Below the pieces are notes generated by a model. That model saw only the letters and a program-made list of their open reading frames with translations, had not been told where the DNA came from and did not search any database. Of a DNA stretch of 64,000 bases, positions 23,074 through 33,716 are shown piece after piece (position 1 is the stretch's first letter; each line of letters begins with the position of its first letter). The DNA comes from Bubalus kerabau (lineage: Eukaryota > Chordata > Mammalia > Artiodactyla > Bovidae): the NCBI RefSeq assembly GCF_029407905.1, contig NC_073643.1, forward strand, positions 41,574,501-41,638,500, written 5' to 3'. The position numbers and the translations under genes were made by a program.

Positions 23074-23374
23074 CGCCCTTTCAGTCCTACTGGACAGGCC
23101 TGAGTCACAATATACTTTAACTTCAAGGAGGCTCCGATATTAAACATCTGGATTTTCAGCGCCCTTGGAATACAGGAAGGCTCTGCGGGCAAGAAAGAAG
23201 GGTAGGAAAATGGCTGTTAGGTTGGCAACTAAAACTGTCTGCTTTTTGACATAGTGGTAATTGCACTTTTTGTTACCTAATCACTTTACATTTTAATAGA
23301 CCACACTTGAGCGGGCTGGCATAGCTTATTGGGATAAAATGAATTTGCTTAAAGATGCTACAGTCTGCAAGCAA

Positions 23375-23543
23375 ATCCTGTGTCTCTCACTGACCACTCC
23401 ATCCAACTAAGTCCTGATTCAATGTTGCTCTGACTAGGGAGCGCTGTGTGTCTTCCTCCTTTATGCTTCTGTAGAATTTGTGATCTTCTGAGCCAATTTA
23501 ATGTAATTAATCTAATAAATGCAGCACAGGAGAAGGTTGCTTT
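23375..23543 (+). repeat. Inverted-copy source segment B
   Basis: 169 bp that reappear reverse-complemented at 24051-24220 with about ten differences and a 1-base indel (TGC versus TGAC in the copy). It lies 301 bp downstream of segment A. Confidence 0.92.
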
Positions 23544-23861
23544 TCTGTTGCAATGCTCAGGAGGTAGCTCTGTATTTGCTTATTTGTTTTTTAAAGTTTG
23601 ATTAAAAATTCAATAAAACAAACAGGTTACAATGTATAATTATCATTCATTTCAGAGCAGATTATTTTCATGTACTTATGAAAAAAATACTCCAGTAATC
23701 TTATCTAGCCTTGGAATTTAGAGGTAAATTCACTGAAGAATCCCTCTTTGTTTTTATTCAAGATTCTGCTCTGTCCTAATATTAGAAAATTTAACTTATG
23801 TTTGCATATTTTCCACCTTTTTGATCAATTGTTATTTGTGCAAATAAAAAATATTGTTTAA

Positions 23862-24240
23862 ATTAAATTATATTTTCTGGGATGAAGAAAGAAATGATTG
23901 AAAGAAATCTTTCTTCCTGCTTTTTGACACTGTTGCTTTCTGCTACTGTAGCAGCTTTCTTATACCTTTGAACGAACACTGTCACTGATACACTGGAAAT
24001 GGCAGAGCAGAAAGATGGAAAGAACCTAGGTCCATTTAAATTAAATTGTTAAAGGAACCTTCTCCTGTGCTGTCATTTATTAGATTAATTAAATTAAATT
24101 GGCTCAGGGGGTCACAAGTTCTACAGAAGCATAGTGGAGGAAGACACACAGCGCTCCCTAGTCAGAGCAACATTGAATCAGGACTTAGTTGGATGGAGTG
24201 GTCAGTGAGAGACACAGGATAAAGATTTATTTAAATCTTT
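23862..24240 (-). other. Inserted block: inverted copies of A and B, re-ordered
   Basis: A 379-bp block between perfect 20-bp direct repeats (AAATAAAAAATATTGTTTAA at 23842-23861 and 24241-24260). Composition: 8 bp AT filler, inverted A (23870-24035), a 15-bp TTAAATTAAATTGTT junction, inverted B (24051-24220), then 20 bp AT-rich. A plain inversion-duplication would give B' then A'; here the order is A' then B' and the intervening 301 bp are absent. Confidence 0.9.
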
Positions 24241-24354
24241 AAATAAAAAATATTGTTTAACAATGCATGTTCACTGTAAGAAAGAATACAAATAATATAA
24301 AACTACACAAAGTTAAAAGGAACTGCCCACAGTTAATAACTTAATTTTTGATCT

Positions 24355-24543
24355 GTGCAAGTCGGTCAGTCATGTCCAGCTTTTTGCGACCCCATGGACT
24401 ATACAGTCCGTGGAATTCTCCAGGCCAGAATGCTGGAGTGGGGAGACTTCCCCTTCTCCAGGGGATCTTCCCAACCCAGGGATCAAATCCAGGTCTCCCA
24501 CATTGCAGGTGGATTCTTTACCAGCTGACCTACCAGGAAAGCC
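24355..24543 (-). mobile_element. Bov-tA SINE with 13-bp TSD
   Basis: Antisense Bov-tA, right end GACCTACCAGGAAAGCC. TSD TAATTTTTGATCT (24342-24354) against TAATTCTTGATCT (24544-24556), one mismatch. Confidence 0.92.
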
Positions 24544-24556
24544 TAATTCTTGATCT

Positions 24557-25281
24557 AGGCCTATACAAATATAAATATGCATTTACAGACATGAATTTTT
24601 TAAAAACAACATAATGTATTGTTCTACAACTGTTTTTTAAAAATGTAGCAGTATATCCTACTCAGCTTTCCATATGCATATGTATAAGCTTATTTAATTT
24701 ATTGTCAAATATTATATTCATATAATGTACCTTTTGCAATTTTCAGAATATTTTTATCTTCCACTCCCCCTTTTTTTCATAGAAAAGAACTCCTCTTGAC
24801 TAACACTATAATGACTCTTTTAAGAGTTTTAAAAATGGCTCTAATAAACTTTAAGAATACTAAAGTCTTGGTAGAACATAACCTTTTTTAGGAAGGAATT
24901 GGATAGAAGAGGACTATGATTTTATAATGATGATGATGATGATTATAACTCCTACTTGTGTTTATACATTTTAAGATAATCTTCTATAAAGAATCTCATT
25001 TAAACTCCATCTAATGTTATTTTGTTCTAGAAGTGCCTGCAGATTCTCCTGATAACACTATTTTTATTATAATAAAGTTTTACAGGCTGAGCTGGGAACA
25101 GCATGATAATGTTGTTATTGCTACACATGCAATCATTATTTAATAAAGATGGAAATTAATAGCTCTAATATTGCCCCATGCCCAGCCTTACCCAGCTTTG
25201 AATGAAGGTTTCCTAACTATATCCTGCTGTTTATTTCTATGCTTCAAAATACATGAGGGAACAAGGACAGAGTTAAAGGGA
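24557..25281. other. Unclassified AT-rich stretch
   Basis: Contains a short (GAT)n run near 24930. No gene or repeat family recognised. Confidence 0.4.
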
Positions 25282-25719
25282 GAAAGATAATTTTACAGCT
25301 ATAGGTCTAATTTTTAATACTCCATCACAACAATTGAAACAAAAACTGGACCAAAATATTTAGTAAAGTTGTAGAATAACAACACTACCAACCACCTTGG
25401 TCTGATTAATAATAGGATACTATACAAGGAAATGCAGAATACACATTCTTTTCAAGGTCTATACATTCTTAAAAATAGACCATAAGCTAGGTCATAAAAC
25501 AAGTCTCAATAAATGTATAGGAAAATAAATCATGCAAAGATGTTTTCTGACTGCAGAGGAATTAAATTTAAAATTAATAAAAATAGAATATCTAGGAAAA
25601 TACTGAATATTCAAAAATTAAACAGCATACTTCTAAGTAATTCATGAGTCAAGGAAGAAATTACAAGAGAAAGGTAGAAAATATTTTGAACTATGATAAA
25701 GAACATGTAATAGGTATTT

Positions 25720-26559
25720 GTTACTGTCTGGATGAAGCACAAGCTGGAATCAAGATTGCTGGGAGAAATATCATTAACCTCAGATATGCAGATGACACTA
25801 CACTTATGGCAGAAAGCAAAGAACTAAAGAGCCTGTTGATAAAAGTGAAAGAGGAGAATGAAAAAGTTGGCTTAAAACTCAACATTCAGAAAACTAAGAT
25901 CATGGCATCCAGTCCCATCACTTTATGGCAAATAGATGGGGAAACAATGGAAACAGTGAGAGACATTATTTTCTTGGGCACAAAATCACTGCAAATGGTG
26001 ACTTCAGCCCTGAAATTAAAAGATGCTTGCTCCTTGAAAGAAAAGTTATGACCAACCTAGACAGCATATTAAAAAGCAGAGACATTACTTTGCCGACCAA
26101 GGTCTGTATAGTCAAAGCTATGGTTTTTCCAGTAGTCATGTATGCATGTGAGAGTTGGACTATAAAGAAAGCTGAGTGCGGAAGAATTGATGTTTTTGAA
26201 CTGTGGTGTTGGAGAAGACTTTTGAAAGTCCCTTGGATTGCAAGGAGATCCAACCAGTCCATCCTAAAGGAAATCAGTCCTGAATATTCATTGAAGGACA
26301 GATGATGAAGCTGAAATTCCAATACTTTGGGCCTCCTATGCAAAGAACTGACTCATTTGAAAAGACCCTGATGCTGGGAAAGATTGAAGGTGGGACAAGG
26401 GGATGACAGAGGATGAGATGGTTGGATGGCATCACTGACTCAATGGACATGAATTTGAGTAAGCTCCAGGAGTTGGTGATGGACAGGGAAGACTGGCATG
26501 CTGCAGTCCATGGGGTCACAAAGATTTGGACATGACTGAGCAACTGAACTGAACTGAAC
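25720..26559 (+). mobile_element. BovB LINE 3' half with 8-bp TSD
   Basis: 5'-truncated just upstream of the RT catalytic site, which is canonical YADD at 25795-25806. Ends with GCAACTGAACTGAACTGA. TSD AGGTATTT at 25712-25719 and 26560-26567. Older subtype (AGAGACATTATTTTCTTGGG). The frame shifts at about 26000 and 26300. Confidence 0.93.
25925..26305 (+). pseudogene. BovB ORF2 C-terminal fragment
   Basis: A 126-codon open stretch covering the region after the RT palm: LLLERKVMTNLDS, then a Cys-containing CESWTIKKAE segment, then WCWRRLLKVPW. It is in a different frame from the YADD region just upstream, so the protein is broken. No host function is implied. Confidence 0.85.
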
Positions 26560-26636
26560 AGGTATTTTTAGGATGAAGCCAAAACAGCATTTAGGTGAAA
26601 AGATAAAACTTTAAATGTTTATATCAGTGACCAAAA

Positions 26637-26818
26637 GGCTTCTGTCATAGCTCAGTTGGTAAAGAATCTGCCTGCAATTTAGGAGACAATGGTTTGATTC
26701 CTGGGTTGGGAAGATCCCCTGGAGAAGGGAAAAGCTACCACTCCAGTATTCTGGCGTGGAGAATTCTATGGACTGTGTAGTTCATGGGTTGCAGAGTCGG
26801 ATATGACTTTCACTTTTC
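26637..26818 (+). mobile_element. Bov-tA SINE with 14-bp TSD
   Basis: Head GGCTTCTGTCATAGCTCAGTT, B-box-like GGTTTGATTCC, Bov-A unit, tail TTTCACTTTTC. TSD ATCAGTGACCAAAA perfect at 26623-26636 and 26819-26832. Confidence 0.95.
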
Positions 26819-26872
26819 ATCAGTGACCAAAAATTATATATTTACAAGTAGCCAGACTAAAGAAAAAAGGGG

Positions 26873-27078
26873 GATCTTCCTTGGTATCTCAGTCAGTAAA
26901 GAATCTTCTTGCAGTGCAGAAGACCTGGGTTCAATCCCTGGGTCAGGAAGATCCCCTGGAGAAGGGAATGGCAACCCACACCACTATTCTTGCCTGGAGA
27001 ATTCCATGGACAGACAATGGGGTCACAAAGAGTTGGACATGACTGACTAACACACACACATGCACACACACACACTAT
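26873..27078 (+). mobile_element. Bov-tA SINE
   Basis: Head CTTCCTTGGTATCTCAGTCAG, B-box-like GGTTCAATCCC, Bov-A unit, tail drifting into (AC)n. AAAGGGG flanks it at 26866-26872 and 27079-27085. Confidence 0.92.
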
Positions 27079-27760
27079 AAAGGGGCAAAATAAAAGATAA
27101 GGGATCAGTAAAATAAAAACAAATAAAGGATAAGGAAAATTAACCAATCAATAAGTTGAGTCTTTAAATTGATCAACAGAATTGATGACGCCCTAGCTAG
27201 AATGATCAATGGAAAAACAAAACACAAATCACCAACATCAGGATTTAAATAGATATTTTTGTTGCAGATCCCACAGGCAATAAAAGGATAATATAACATT
27301 ATAAATAACTTTATGCCAACAGATTCAACAGGCTGGATGAAACTGACAATTTTATGAAAAATGCAATTTACCTAAACTAATACAAGACAAAACAGAAAAT
27401 CTCAATAGTTTTATTTCTCTTAGAGAAATGAAATACATTATCAAAGTTCTTCCCACAAATAAAACACTCCCTAAGCCCAGATGATTTCACTGGTGAATGG
27501 TATCAAACACTTAGGGAAGATATAAAACCACTATTACACAATCTCTCTCAGGAAAAAGAGGAGAGACTATGTCCTTACTCATTTTATGAGGTCAGCATAA
27601 CCTTAATACCCAAACCTGAGAAAGACATTACTTAAAAAAAGTTACAGATCAATATCCCTCAGAAGCATTGATGCAAAAATTCTTATAAAAAAATCAGCAA
27701 ATTGAATGCAACAAAATAAAAAGGATCAGATATCATGACCAAATGCGGCATTTATATGCT

Positions 27761-27972
27761 GAAGTGAAAAAGTAAAAGTGTTAGTCACCCAGTTGTATCC
27801 AACTCTTTCCGACCCAGTAGACTGCACCAGGCTCCTCTGTCCATGGGGATTCTCCAGGCAAGAATGCTTGAGTGGGTAGCCAATCCCTTCTTCAGGGAAT
27901 CATCCCAACTCAAGGATCAAACCGGGGTCTGCTGCATTGCAGGCAGATTCTTTACCATCTGAGCCACCAGGG
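27761..27972 (-). mobile_element. Bov-tA SINE
   Basis: Antisense: GAAGTGAAAAAGTAAAAGTG tail complement at left, tRNA-like head complement (CCATCTGAGCCACCAGGG) at right. Splits the old L1. Confidence 0.93.
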
Positions 27973-28289
27973 TTGCAAATAAAAAATAAAATTTAAATTC
28001 CATGTACAGTAGTGCTCCCAAACACAAACTTCTTGAAAATCTACTAATGCTATCCAAGACTTTTACAATGAAAATATTGCTGATATTTTAAAGACCTAAA
28101 TAAATGGATATACAAATACCATGTTCATGGGTTGTAACATTTAATATTGTTAAGATGTCAATTCATACCAATCCATCTATAAATTCAACATGATCCCAGT
28201 TTAAATTTGTCTTCTTTTTAATAGGAATTGACAAATAGATTTTTAAATTAAATGTAGATGCATTGGAGAAATCTCTTTTAGTCTCGGCC

Positions 28290-28622
28290 CACTTTTAATT
28301 GTCTTTATGTATTTATTTTTGGCTGTGCTGGGTCTTCGATGCTGTGTTCAGGCTTTCTCTAATTGCCACAAGTGGGGCTACTCTCTAGTGGTGGTGGGCA
28401 GGTTTCTCACTGCAGCGGCTTCTCTTGTTGTGAAGCACAGGCTGTAGAGGGCACAGGCTTCAGCAGCTGCAGCAAGCAGGCTTAGTAGCTGGGGCTCACA
28501 GGCTCAGTAGCTGCATGGGCTTAGTTGCCCCGCAGCATGTGGAATAATCCTGGACTAGGGATCAAACCCGTGTCCTCTGCATTGGCAGGTGGGTTCTTAC
28601 CACTAGACCACCAGGGAAACCC
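28290..28622 (-). mobile_element. CHR-type tRNA-Glu SINE
   Basis: Antisense: TATTTATTTTTGGCTGTGCTGGGTCTTC near the tail side, and GGGATCAAACCCGTGTCC then CTAGACCACCAGGGAAACCC at the head side. Nearly complete. Confidence 0.9.
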
Positions 28623-29764
28623 AGTTATCTGTTTTTTGTTGTGGCTGAGTTGTATGAGCTGTTCAAGTACAAATGTCTTTAATAGAATATGCTGAACTGG
28701 TTAAAGTACAAAGATCGCTTCATACTTATACGATTTTAACTTGAGAAAAACAGAAATATTGGGCACCTAACCCACTGAGATTGTGGGCAGGACTCTATGG
28801 CGATAACATCAGAAATGTAGCCAGCTTGTTGTCTTTCCAAGAGCCATGTCCAGAACCCTGGGACTCTGATTTCCATCTAACACATGGGGAAGTTCCCTGG
28901 AGGTAATTCAGTGAATTTGATTTTACATTAAGGAATTACTTGGAATCTGCCTTCAGCCAATTCTAGACTTAATTATTCATCACAAATATTGCTTGCCAAT
29001 TGACATCTTTGTTTATATTGAAGCTGATGATTCCCATCTTTGATTGTGTGTGACTTTCTTCCTTTAGTATTATGTATTACTCAGTCCTTCAAGGTAAAGT
29101 AGAGAGACATCTTTCAACACTTATGGTGAGCTCCTCAGTTCTGGGTAGCATCAGCCAATGGATTTTTATATCTTGCCAATTCTCTAATTCTTTATGGTTA
29201 ATTCATAGCCTCATGGACTTTTATAAATAGCTTTGATAAATCCAAAAGGCCATCCACTTTCTCTTCACAGAACTTGCAAATTGGTATTGGTCCATGTTTA
29301 AGTATCTCCAACTAGTCTTCCTATCCAAACTTGTTTATTTGCGATGACATCTGGCCCAGTTCAGTGTCCACTGAGATTATTCATAATGACTTGAAATCAT
29401 CTCTTTTATTATTATTTATCTTCAGGGAACTTCACAGCATACTATTGAAGTCATCCAGTCGATGTCTGTTTTTCCATTCTTTAAGTCATAAAGAATAGCA
29501 CTGAATCAAGTGTGAGAAGATTTTCCCATCCGGGGAAACAAAGATGCTCCTGATATTCTGCATTTCTCATTTTCACATTTTTCTGACCACGGAGATTTAA
29601 ACAGTGTGAAAGTAATCCAAAATAAATAATCTGTTCAAAATAAATCAATCTGACAGTGACTCGGAGGGTGATTGTGGGGTATATGAATGGGATAAATGCA
29701 TTAAATTACCAGATTCAGTTTCACAGGTAGCACCTAGCTGCAGATGGTCTATAGATAGTATCCA
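28623..29764. other. Unclassified stretch, no gene seen
   Basis: About 1.1 kb with no repeat family I can name and no coding block. Confidence 0.4.
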
Positions 29765-30110
29765 CCAGTCAATGTTTGTTGAGCATCTGTAACATGCCAA
29801 GTTAAGCACTATGAGGATTCTGGAGATGAAAAAGGCAAGTTTCCTAGACAGACATATGCAAATCAAGCAAGGAAGTATATGATAAAGATCAATAGAGATG
29901 CATGAATTAATACTATTGGAGCCGAACAGAGAAAGAACCCTACAAATTGCTAGGCTTTAGAAGATTTCATGAAGGAACATGGTGTTGGAAATGGGCCTTG
30001 AAAGATGGATAGGAGTTCCACAGCAAGGAAGGATATGCCTGGTGGATGAAACGGCACATGAAAAGGCCTAGAATTCGGGGAGTCAGAGGGTGTTAAATCC
30101 TTCTGTCACA
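29765..30110 (+). mobile_element. Old L2-like LINE/SINE relic
   Basis: GTTTGTTGAGCATCTGTAACATGCCAAG followed by GGATTCTGGAGATGAAAAAGGC, and later GGAGTTCCACAGCAAGGAAGG and GGCACATGAAAAGGCC, follow a widespread old mammalian repeat layout. Family uncertain. Confidence 0.45.
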
Positions 30111-30245
30111 GGCTTTGTGCATGCTCTTCTGGTGAGCAAAACTTCAATATGCCAGCTCTTTCATTCAGAATGGTGAAGAGATAGGAAGCAATTGATACAC
30201 TTGACCAAGAGTCATCTCTGTACAGAGGCAATCTAGGGATTTCTT

Positions 30246-30390
30246 TAAAAAAAAAAAAAGTTAAATTATTTATTTGGCTGTGCCAGGTCTTAGTCGTGGC
30301 AAGATGGATCTAGTTACCTGACCAGATATCGAACCCTGTACCCCTGCTTTGGGAGCATGGAGTCTTAGACACTGGACCACCAGGGAAGTG
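30246..30390 (-). mobile_element. CHR-type SINE, short copy with TSD
   Basis: Poly(T)-like AAAAAAAAAAAAG boundary at left, TATTTGGCTGTGCCAGGTCTTAG, and head complement GGACCACCAGGGAAGT. TSD TCTAGGGATTTCTT (30232-30245) against TCTACGGATTTCTT (30391-30404). Confidence 0.85.
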
Positions 30391-30501
30391 TCTACGGATT
30401 TCTTACTGGAGGGAGTGGAAATTATTTTTTATAGAGTAGTTTACTAACTCAGCAGAATCCAATCCTTATGAAAAGGTTTTATCTTGCACATGTATCCAAA
30501 C

Positions 30502-30720
30502 AGTTGATTCAGACAGTAAGGAATCTGCTTCAATGTGGGAGACCTGGGTTTGATCCCTGGGTCCGATCCCTGGGTCAGGAAGATCTTCTGGAGAAGGGAA
30601 TGGCTACTCACTCCAGTATTCTTGCCTAGAGAATTACATGCACAGAGGAGCCTGGCAGGCTACAGTCCATGGGGTTGCAAAGAGTTGGACATGACTTAGT
30701 GACTAACACTGCACACATAC
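30502..30720 (+). mobile_element. Bov-tA SINE with duplicated B-box segment
   Basis: Head partly lost (GATTCAGACAGTAAGGAATCTG). The B-box neighbourhood is duplicated: GATCCCTGGGTC occurs twice in tandem (about 30550-30578). Bov-A unit and a CACACATACACT tail follow. Confidence 0.9.
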
Positions 30721-30803
30721 ACTGATCATATTTCCTTTCTGTTGAATAGGGTTGAGGGAATTAGGGCATGATATTGTTTGATGAAACCTAACTTTGTTAG
30801 GTT

Positions 30804-30943
30804 TGGAGAAGGCAATGGCAACCCACTCCAGTACTCTTGCCTGGAGAATCCCATGGACGCAGGAGCCTGGTGGGCTGCTGTCTACGGGGTCGCACAGAGT
30901 TGGACACGACTGAAGCGACTTAGCAGCAGTAGCAGCAGCAACC
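30804..30943 (+). mobile_element. Bov-A SINE monomer with 10-bp TSD
   Basis: GGAGAAGGCAATGGCAACCC through GACTGAAGCGACTTAGCAGC and a CAGCAGTAGCAGCAGCA tail, so only one Bov-A unit. TSD TTGTTAGGTT at 30794-30803 and 30944-30953. Confidence 0.95.
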
Positions 30944-30966
30944 TTGTTAGGTTAGATCCAAAGGTA

Positions 30967-31432
30967 TTCAGTTCAGTTCAGTCGCTAAGTCAGGTCCAAC
31001 TCTTTGCAACCCCATGAATCGCAGCACGCCAGGCCTCCCTGTCCATCACCAACTCCTGGAGTTCACTCAGACTCATATCCATCGAGTTAGTGATGCCATC
31101 CAGCCATCTCATCCTCTGGAGTCCCCTTCTCCTCCTGCCCCCAATCCCTCCCAGCATCAGAGTCTTTTCCAAAGAGTCAACTCTTTGCATGAGGTGGCCA
31201 AAGTACTAGAGTTTCAGCTTTAGCATCATTCCTTCCAAAGAACACCCAGGACTTTTCTTCCAAGGAGCAAGCATCTTTTAATTTCAGGGCTGAAGTCACC
31301 ATCTGCAGTGATTTTGTGCCCAAGAAAATAATGTCTCTCACTGTTTCCATTGTTTCCCCATCTATTTGCCATGAAGTGATGGGACCAGATGCCATGATCT
31401 TAGTTTTCTGAATGTTGAGTTTTAAGCCAACT
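30967..31432 (-). mobile_element. BovB 3' part with internal deletion
   Basis: Tail complement TTCAGTTCAGTTCAG, then younger-subtype 3' region to about 31257. It then jumps about 270 bp of element sequence to TTCTTCCAAGGAGCAAGC and continues to CCAACT near 31430. The inner part carries older-subtype variants, so it may be chimeric. It meets a + strand BovB head-to-head at 31432. Confidence 0.88.
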
Positions 31433-32368
31433 ATGTATGGAGGTTCATGACATTGTACAGGAGGCAGGGATCAAGACCATCCCTAAGAAAAAAAAGTGCA
31501 AAAAGGCAAAATGGTTGTCTGAGGAGGCCTTACAAATAGCTGTAAATAGAAGAGAAGTGAAAAGCAAAGGAGAAAAGGAAAGATATACCCATTTGAATGC
31601 AGAGTTCCAAAGAATAGCAAGGAGAGATAAGAAAGCTTTCCTCAGCAACCAGTGCAAAGAAATAAAGGAAAACAATAGAATGGGGAAGTCTAGAGATCTC
31701 TTCAAGAAAATTAGAGATACCAAGGGAACATTTCATGCAAAGATGGGCACAATAAAGCACAGAAATGGTATGGACCTAACAGAAGCAGAAGATATTAAGA
31801 AGAGGTGGCAAGAATACACAGAACTATACAGAAAAGATCTTCACGACCCAGATAATCACCACAGTGTGATCACCAACCTAGAGCCAGACATTCTGGAATG
31901 CAAAGTCAAGTGGGCCTTAGGAAGCATCGCTGCAAACAAAGGTAGTGGATGTGATAGAATTCCAGTTGAGCTATTTCAAATCCTAAAAGTTGATGCTGTG
32001 AAAGTGCTGCTCTCAATATGCCAGCAAATTTGGAAAACTCAGCAGTGGCCACAGGACTGGAAAACATCAGTTTTCATTCCAATCCTAAAGAAAGGCAAAG
32101 AATGCTCAAACTACCATACAATTGCACTCATTTCACATGCTAGTGAAGTAATGTTCAAAATTCTCCAAGTCAGGTTTCAACTGTACATGAACCGTGAACT
32201 TCCAGATGTTCAAGCTGGATTTAGAAAAGGCAGAGGAACCAGAGTTCACATTGCCAACATCTGTTGGATCATCGAAAAAGCAAGAGAGTTCTAGAAAAAT
32301 ATCAACTTCTACTTTATTGACTATACCAAAGCCTTTGATTGTGTGGACCACAACAAACTCTGGAAAAA
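31433..32368 (+). mobile_element. BovB middle part, no 3' end
   Basis: Begins at GGAGGTTCATGACATTGTAC (linker) and ends inside the RT palm just after FDCVDHNKLWK. There is no YADD, no thumb and no tail. Together with the antisense piece on its left it resembles a 5'-inverted insertion. Confidence 0.88.
31437..32294 (+). pseudogene. BovB ORF2 fragment, linker and RT fingers
   Basis: 285 open codons. Lysine-rich linker (residues about 15-25), helical segment (about 45-165), then RT fingers ending near the motif preceding palm motif A. Closed by TAG at 32292-32294 where the normal residue before KN is Gln (CAG). The catalytic Asp residues lie beyond or are absent, so no enzyme could be made. 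Confidence 0.88.
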
Positions 32369-32618
32369 ATCTGCTGTTTAGTAACTACTCAATAAAAAAT
32401 AAAAACTATTATTGGAGGATGAAGTTATTTACCCAGAGTTACTCACACTCACTAAAGAGCACCATCCTTTTAACCCTTAAAATACTGTACAGATATTCTT
32501 GACTTTACTGTAATTATGTTATCTCTAGTTGATGCTGTTTTATTTAATTTAGTTTCAGAAAACTTAACTTGTTACAATATTTGATCAGCCAGTAAAAGTA
32601 GAACTTGAATTTCATGTT
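32369..32618. other. Unclassified AT-rich stretch
   Basis: No repeat or gene recognised. Confidence 0.35.
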
Positions 32619-33180
32619 TTCAGTTTCAGTTTCAGTTCAGTTGTTCAGTCGTGTCCGACTCTTTGCAACCCCATGAACTGCAGTACTCCAGGCCTCCTTG
32701 TCCATCACCAACTCCCAGAGTTTACCCAAACTCATGTCCATTGAGTCAGTGATGCCATCCAACCATCTCATCCTCTGTCATCCCCTTCTCCTCCTACCTT
32801 CATTCTTTCCAAGCATCAGGGTCTTTTCAAATGAGTCAGTTCTTTGCATCAGGAGGCGAAAGTATTGGAGTTTCAGCTTCAGCATCAGTCCTTCCAATGA
32901 ATATTCAGGACTGATCTCCTTTAGGATGGACTGGTTGGATCTCCTTGCAGTCCAAGGGACTCTCAAGAGTCTTCTCCAACACCTCAGTTCAAAAGCATCA
33001 ATGCTTTGGTGCTCAGCTTTCTTTATAGTCCAACTCTCAAATACATACAACTCTCACATACATACAACTCTCACATACATGACTACTGGAAAAACCATAG
33101 CCTTGACTACATGGACCTTTGTTGACAAAGTAATGTCTCTGCTTTTTAATATGCTGTCTAGGTTGGTCATAACTTTCCTT
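32619..33180 (-). mobile_element. BovB 3' end, 5'-truncated
   Basis: TTTCAGTTTCAGTTTCAG tail complement, then older-subtype 3' region (CATGTCCATTGAGTCAGTG), truncated at CATAACTTTCCTT. It contains a local 17-bp x3 tandem expansion at 33031-33081. Confidence 0.93.
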
Positions 33181-33184
33181 AAAC

Positions 33185-33431
33185 ATGGACAAATATAAAC
33201 ACAATCATTGTGACATGCATTTAAAAAATATGCCATATTCCTAGCAGTATAATTCACAATAGACAAAAGGTGGAAGCAACCCAAGTGTCCAATGATGAAT
33301 GAATAGATAAACAAAATGTAGTATATACACACAATCTTGTCACGTGCTACAACATAGATAAAACTTGAGGACATTAAGTGAAATTAAACTAGTCATAAAA
33401 GGACAAATACTGTATGATTCAATTTATAGGA
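33185..33431 (+). mobile_element. Old L1M 3' region, left part
   Basis: GCAACCCAAGTGTCCAATGATG, GAGGACATTAAGTGAAATTAAA and GGACAAATACTGTATGATTC followed by AATTTATAGGAGGTACC are the end of ORF2 and start of 3' UTR of an L1M element. Interrupted by a Bov-A2 and continued at 33717. Confidence 0.75.
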
Positions 33432-33716
33432 GGTACCTGCTGCTACTGCTGCTAAGTCGCTTCAGTCGTGCCCGACTCTGTGCAACCCCATAGACAGCAG
33501 CCCACCAGGCTCCCCTGTCCCTGGGATTCTCCAGGCAAGAACACTGGAGTGGGTTGCCATTTCCTTCTCCAATGCATGAAAGTGAAAAGTGAAAGTCAAG
33601 TCGCTCAGTCGTGTCCAACTCTTAGCGACCCCATGGACTGCAGCCCACCAGGCTCCTCCGTCCATGGGATCTTCCAGGCAAGAGTACTGGAGTGGGGTGC
33701 CATCGCCTTCTCTGTA
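33432..33716 (-). mobile_element. Bov-A2 SINE, full dimer
   Basis: TGCTGCTACTGCTGCTAAG tail complement, two Bov-A units joined at GCATGAAAGTGAAAAGTGAAAG, ending GGGGTGCCATCGCCTTCTC. An 11-bp TSD with one mismatch (TAGGAGGTACC / TAAGAGGTACC) overlaps the L1M sequence on each side. Confidence 0.95.

Larger units (their letters stand above)
25282..28275 (+). mobile_element. Old L1 ORF2 region, split by five insertions
   Basis: Pieces at 25282-25719, 26560-26636, 26819-26872, 27079-27760 and 27973-28275 read in order as decayed L1 ORF2: CATACATTC..ATAGACCATAAGCTAGGTCA, AAATCTCAATAG, GATGATTTCACTGGTGAATGG, CATTTTATGAGGTCAGCATAACC, ATATGCTGAAG, CCATGTTCATGGGTTG and TGTTAAGATGTCAATTCATACC. It is riddled with stops. 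The insertions are one BovB, three Bov-tA and one CHR SINE at the right end. Confidence 0.8.

Noticed and set aside
23862..24240. Processed pseudogene explanation for the inverted block
   Set aside because: No poly(A), and the two segments are in the opposite order from any spliced transcript of the source locus. Only the flanking direct repeat is retro-like.
30490..30720. CRISPR-like or phage-like repeat array
   Set aside because: The tandem 12-mer is a slip duplication within a Bov-tA. No spaced direct-repeat array exists anywhere in the window.
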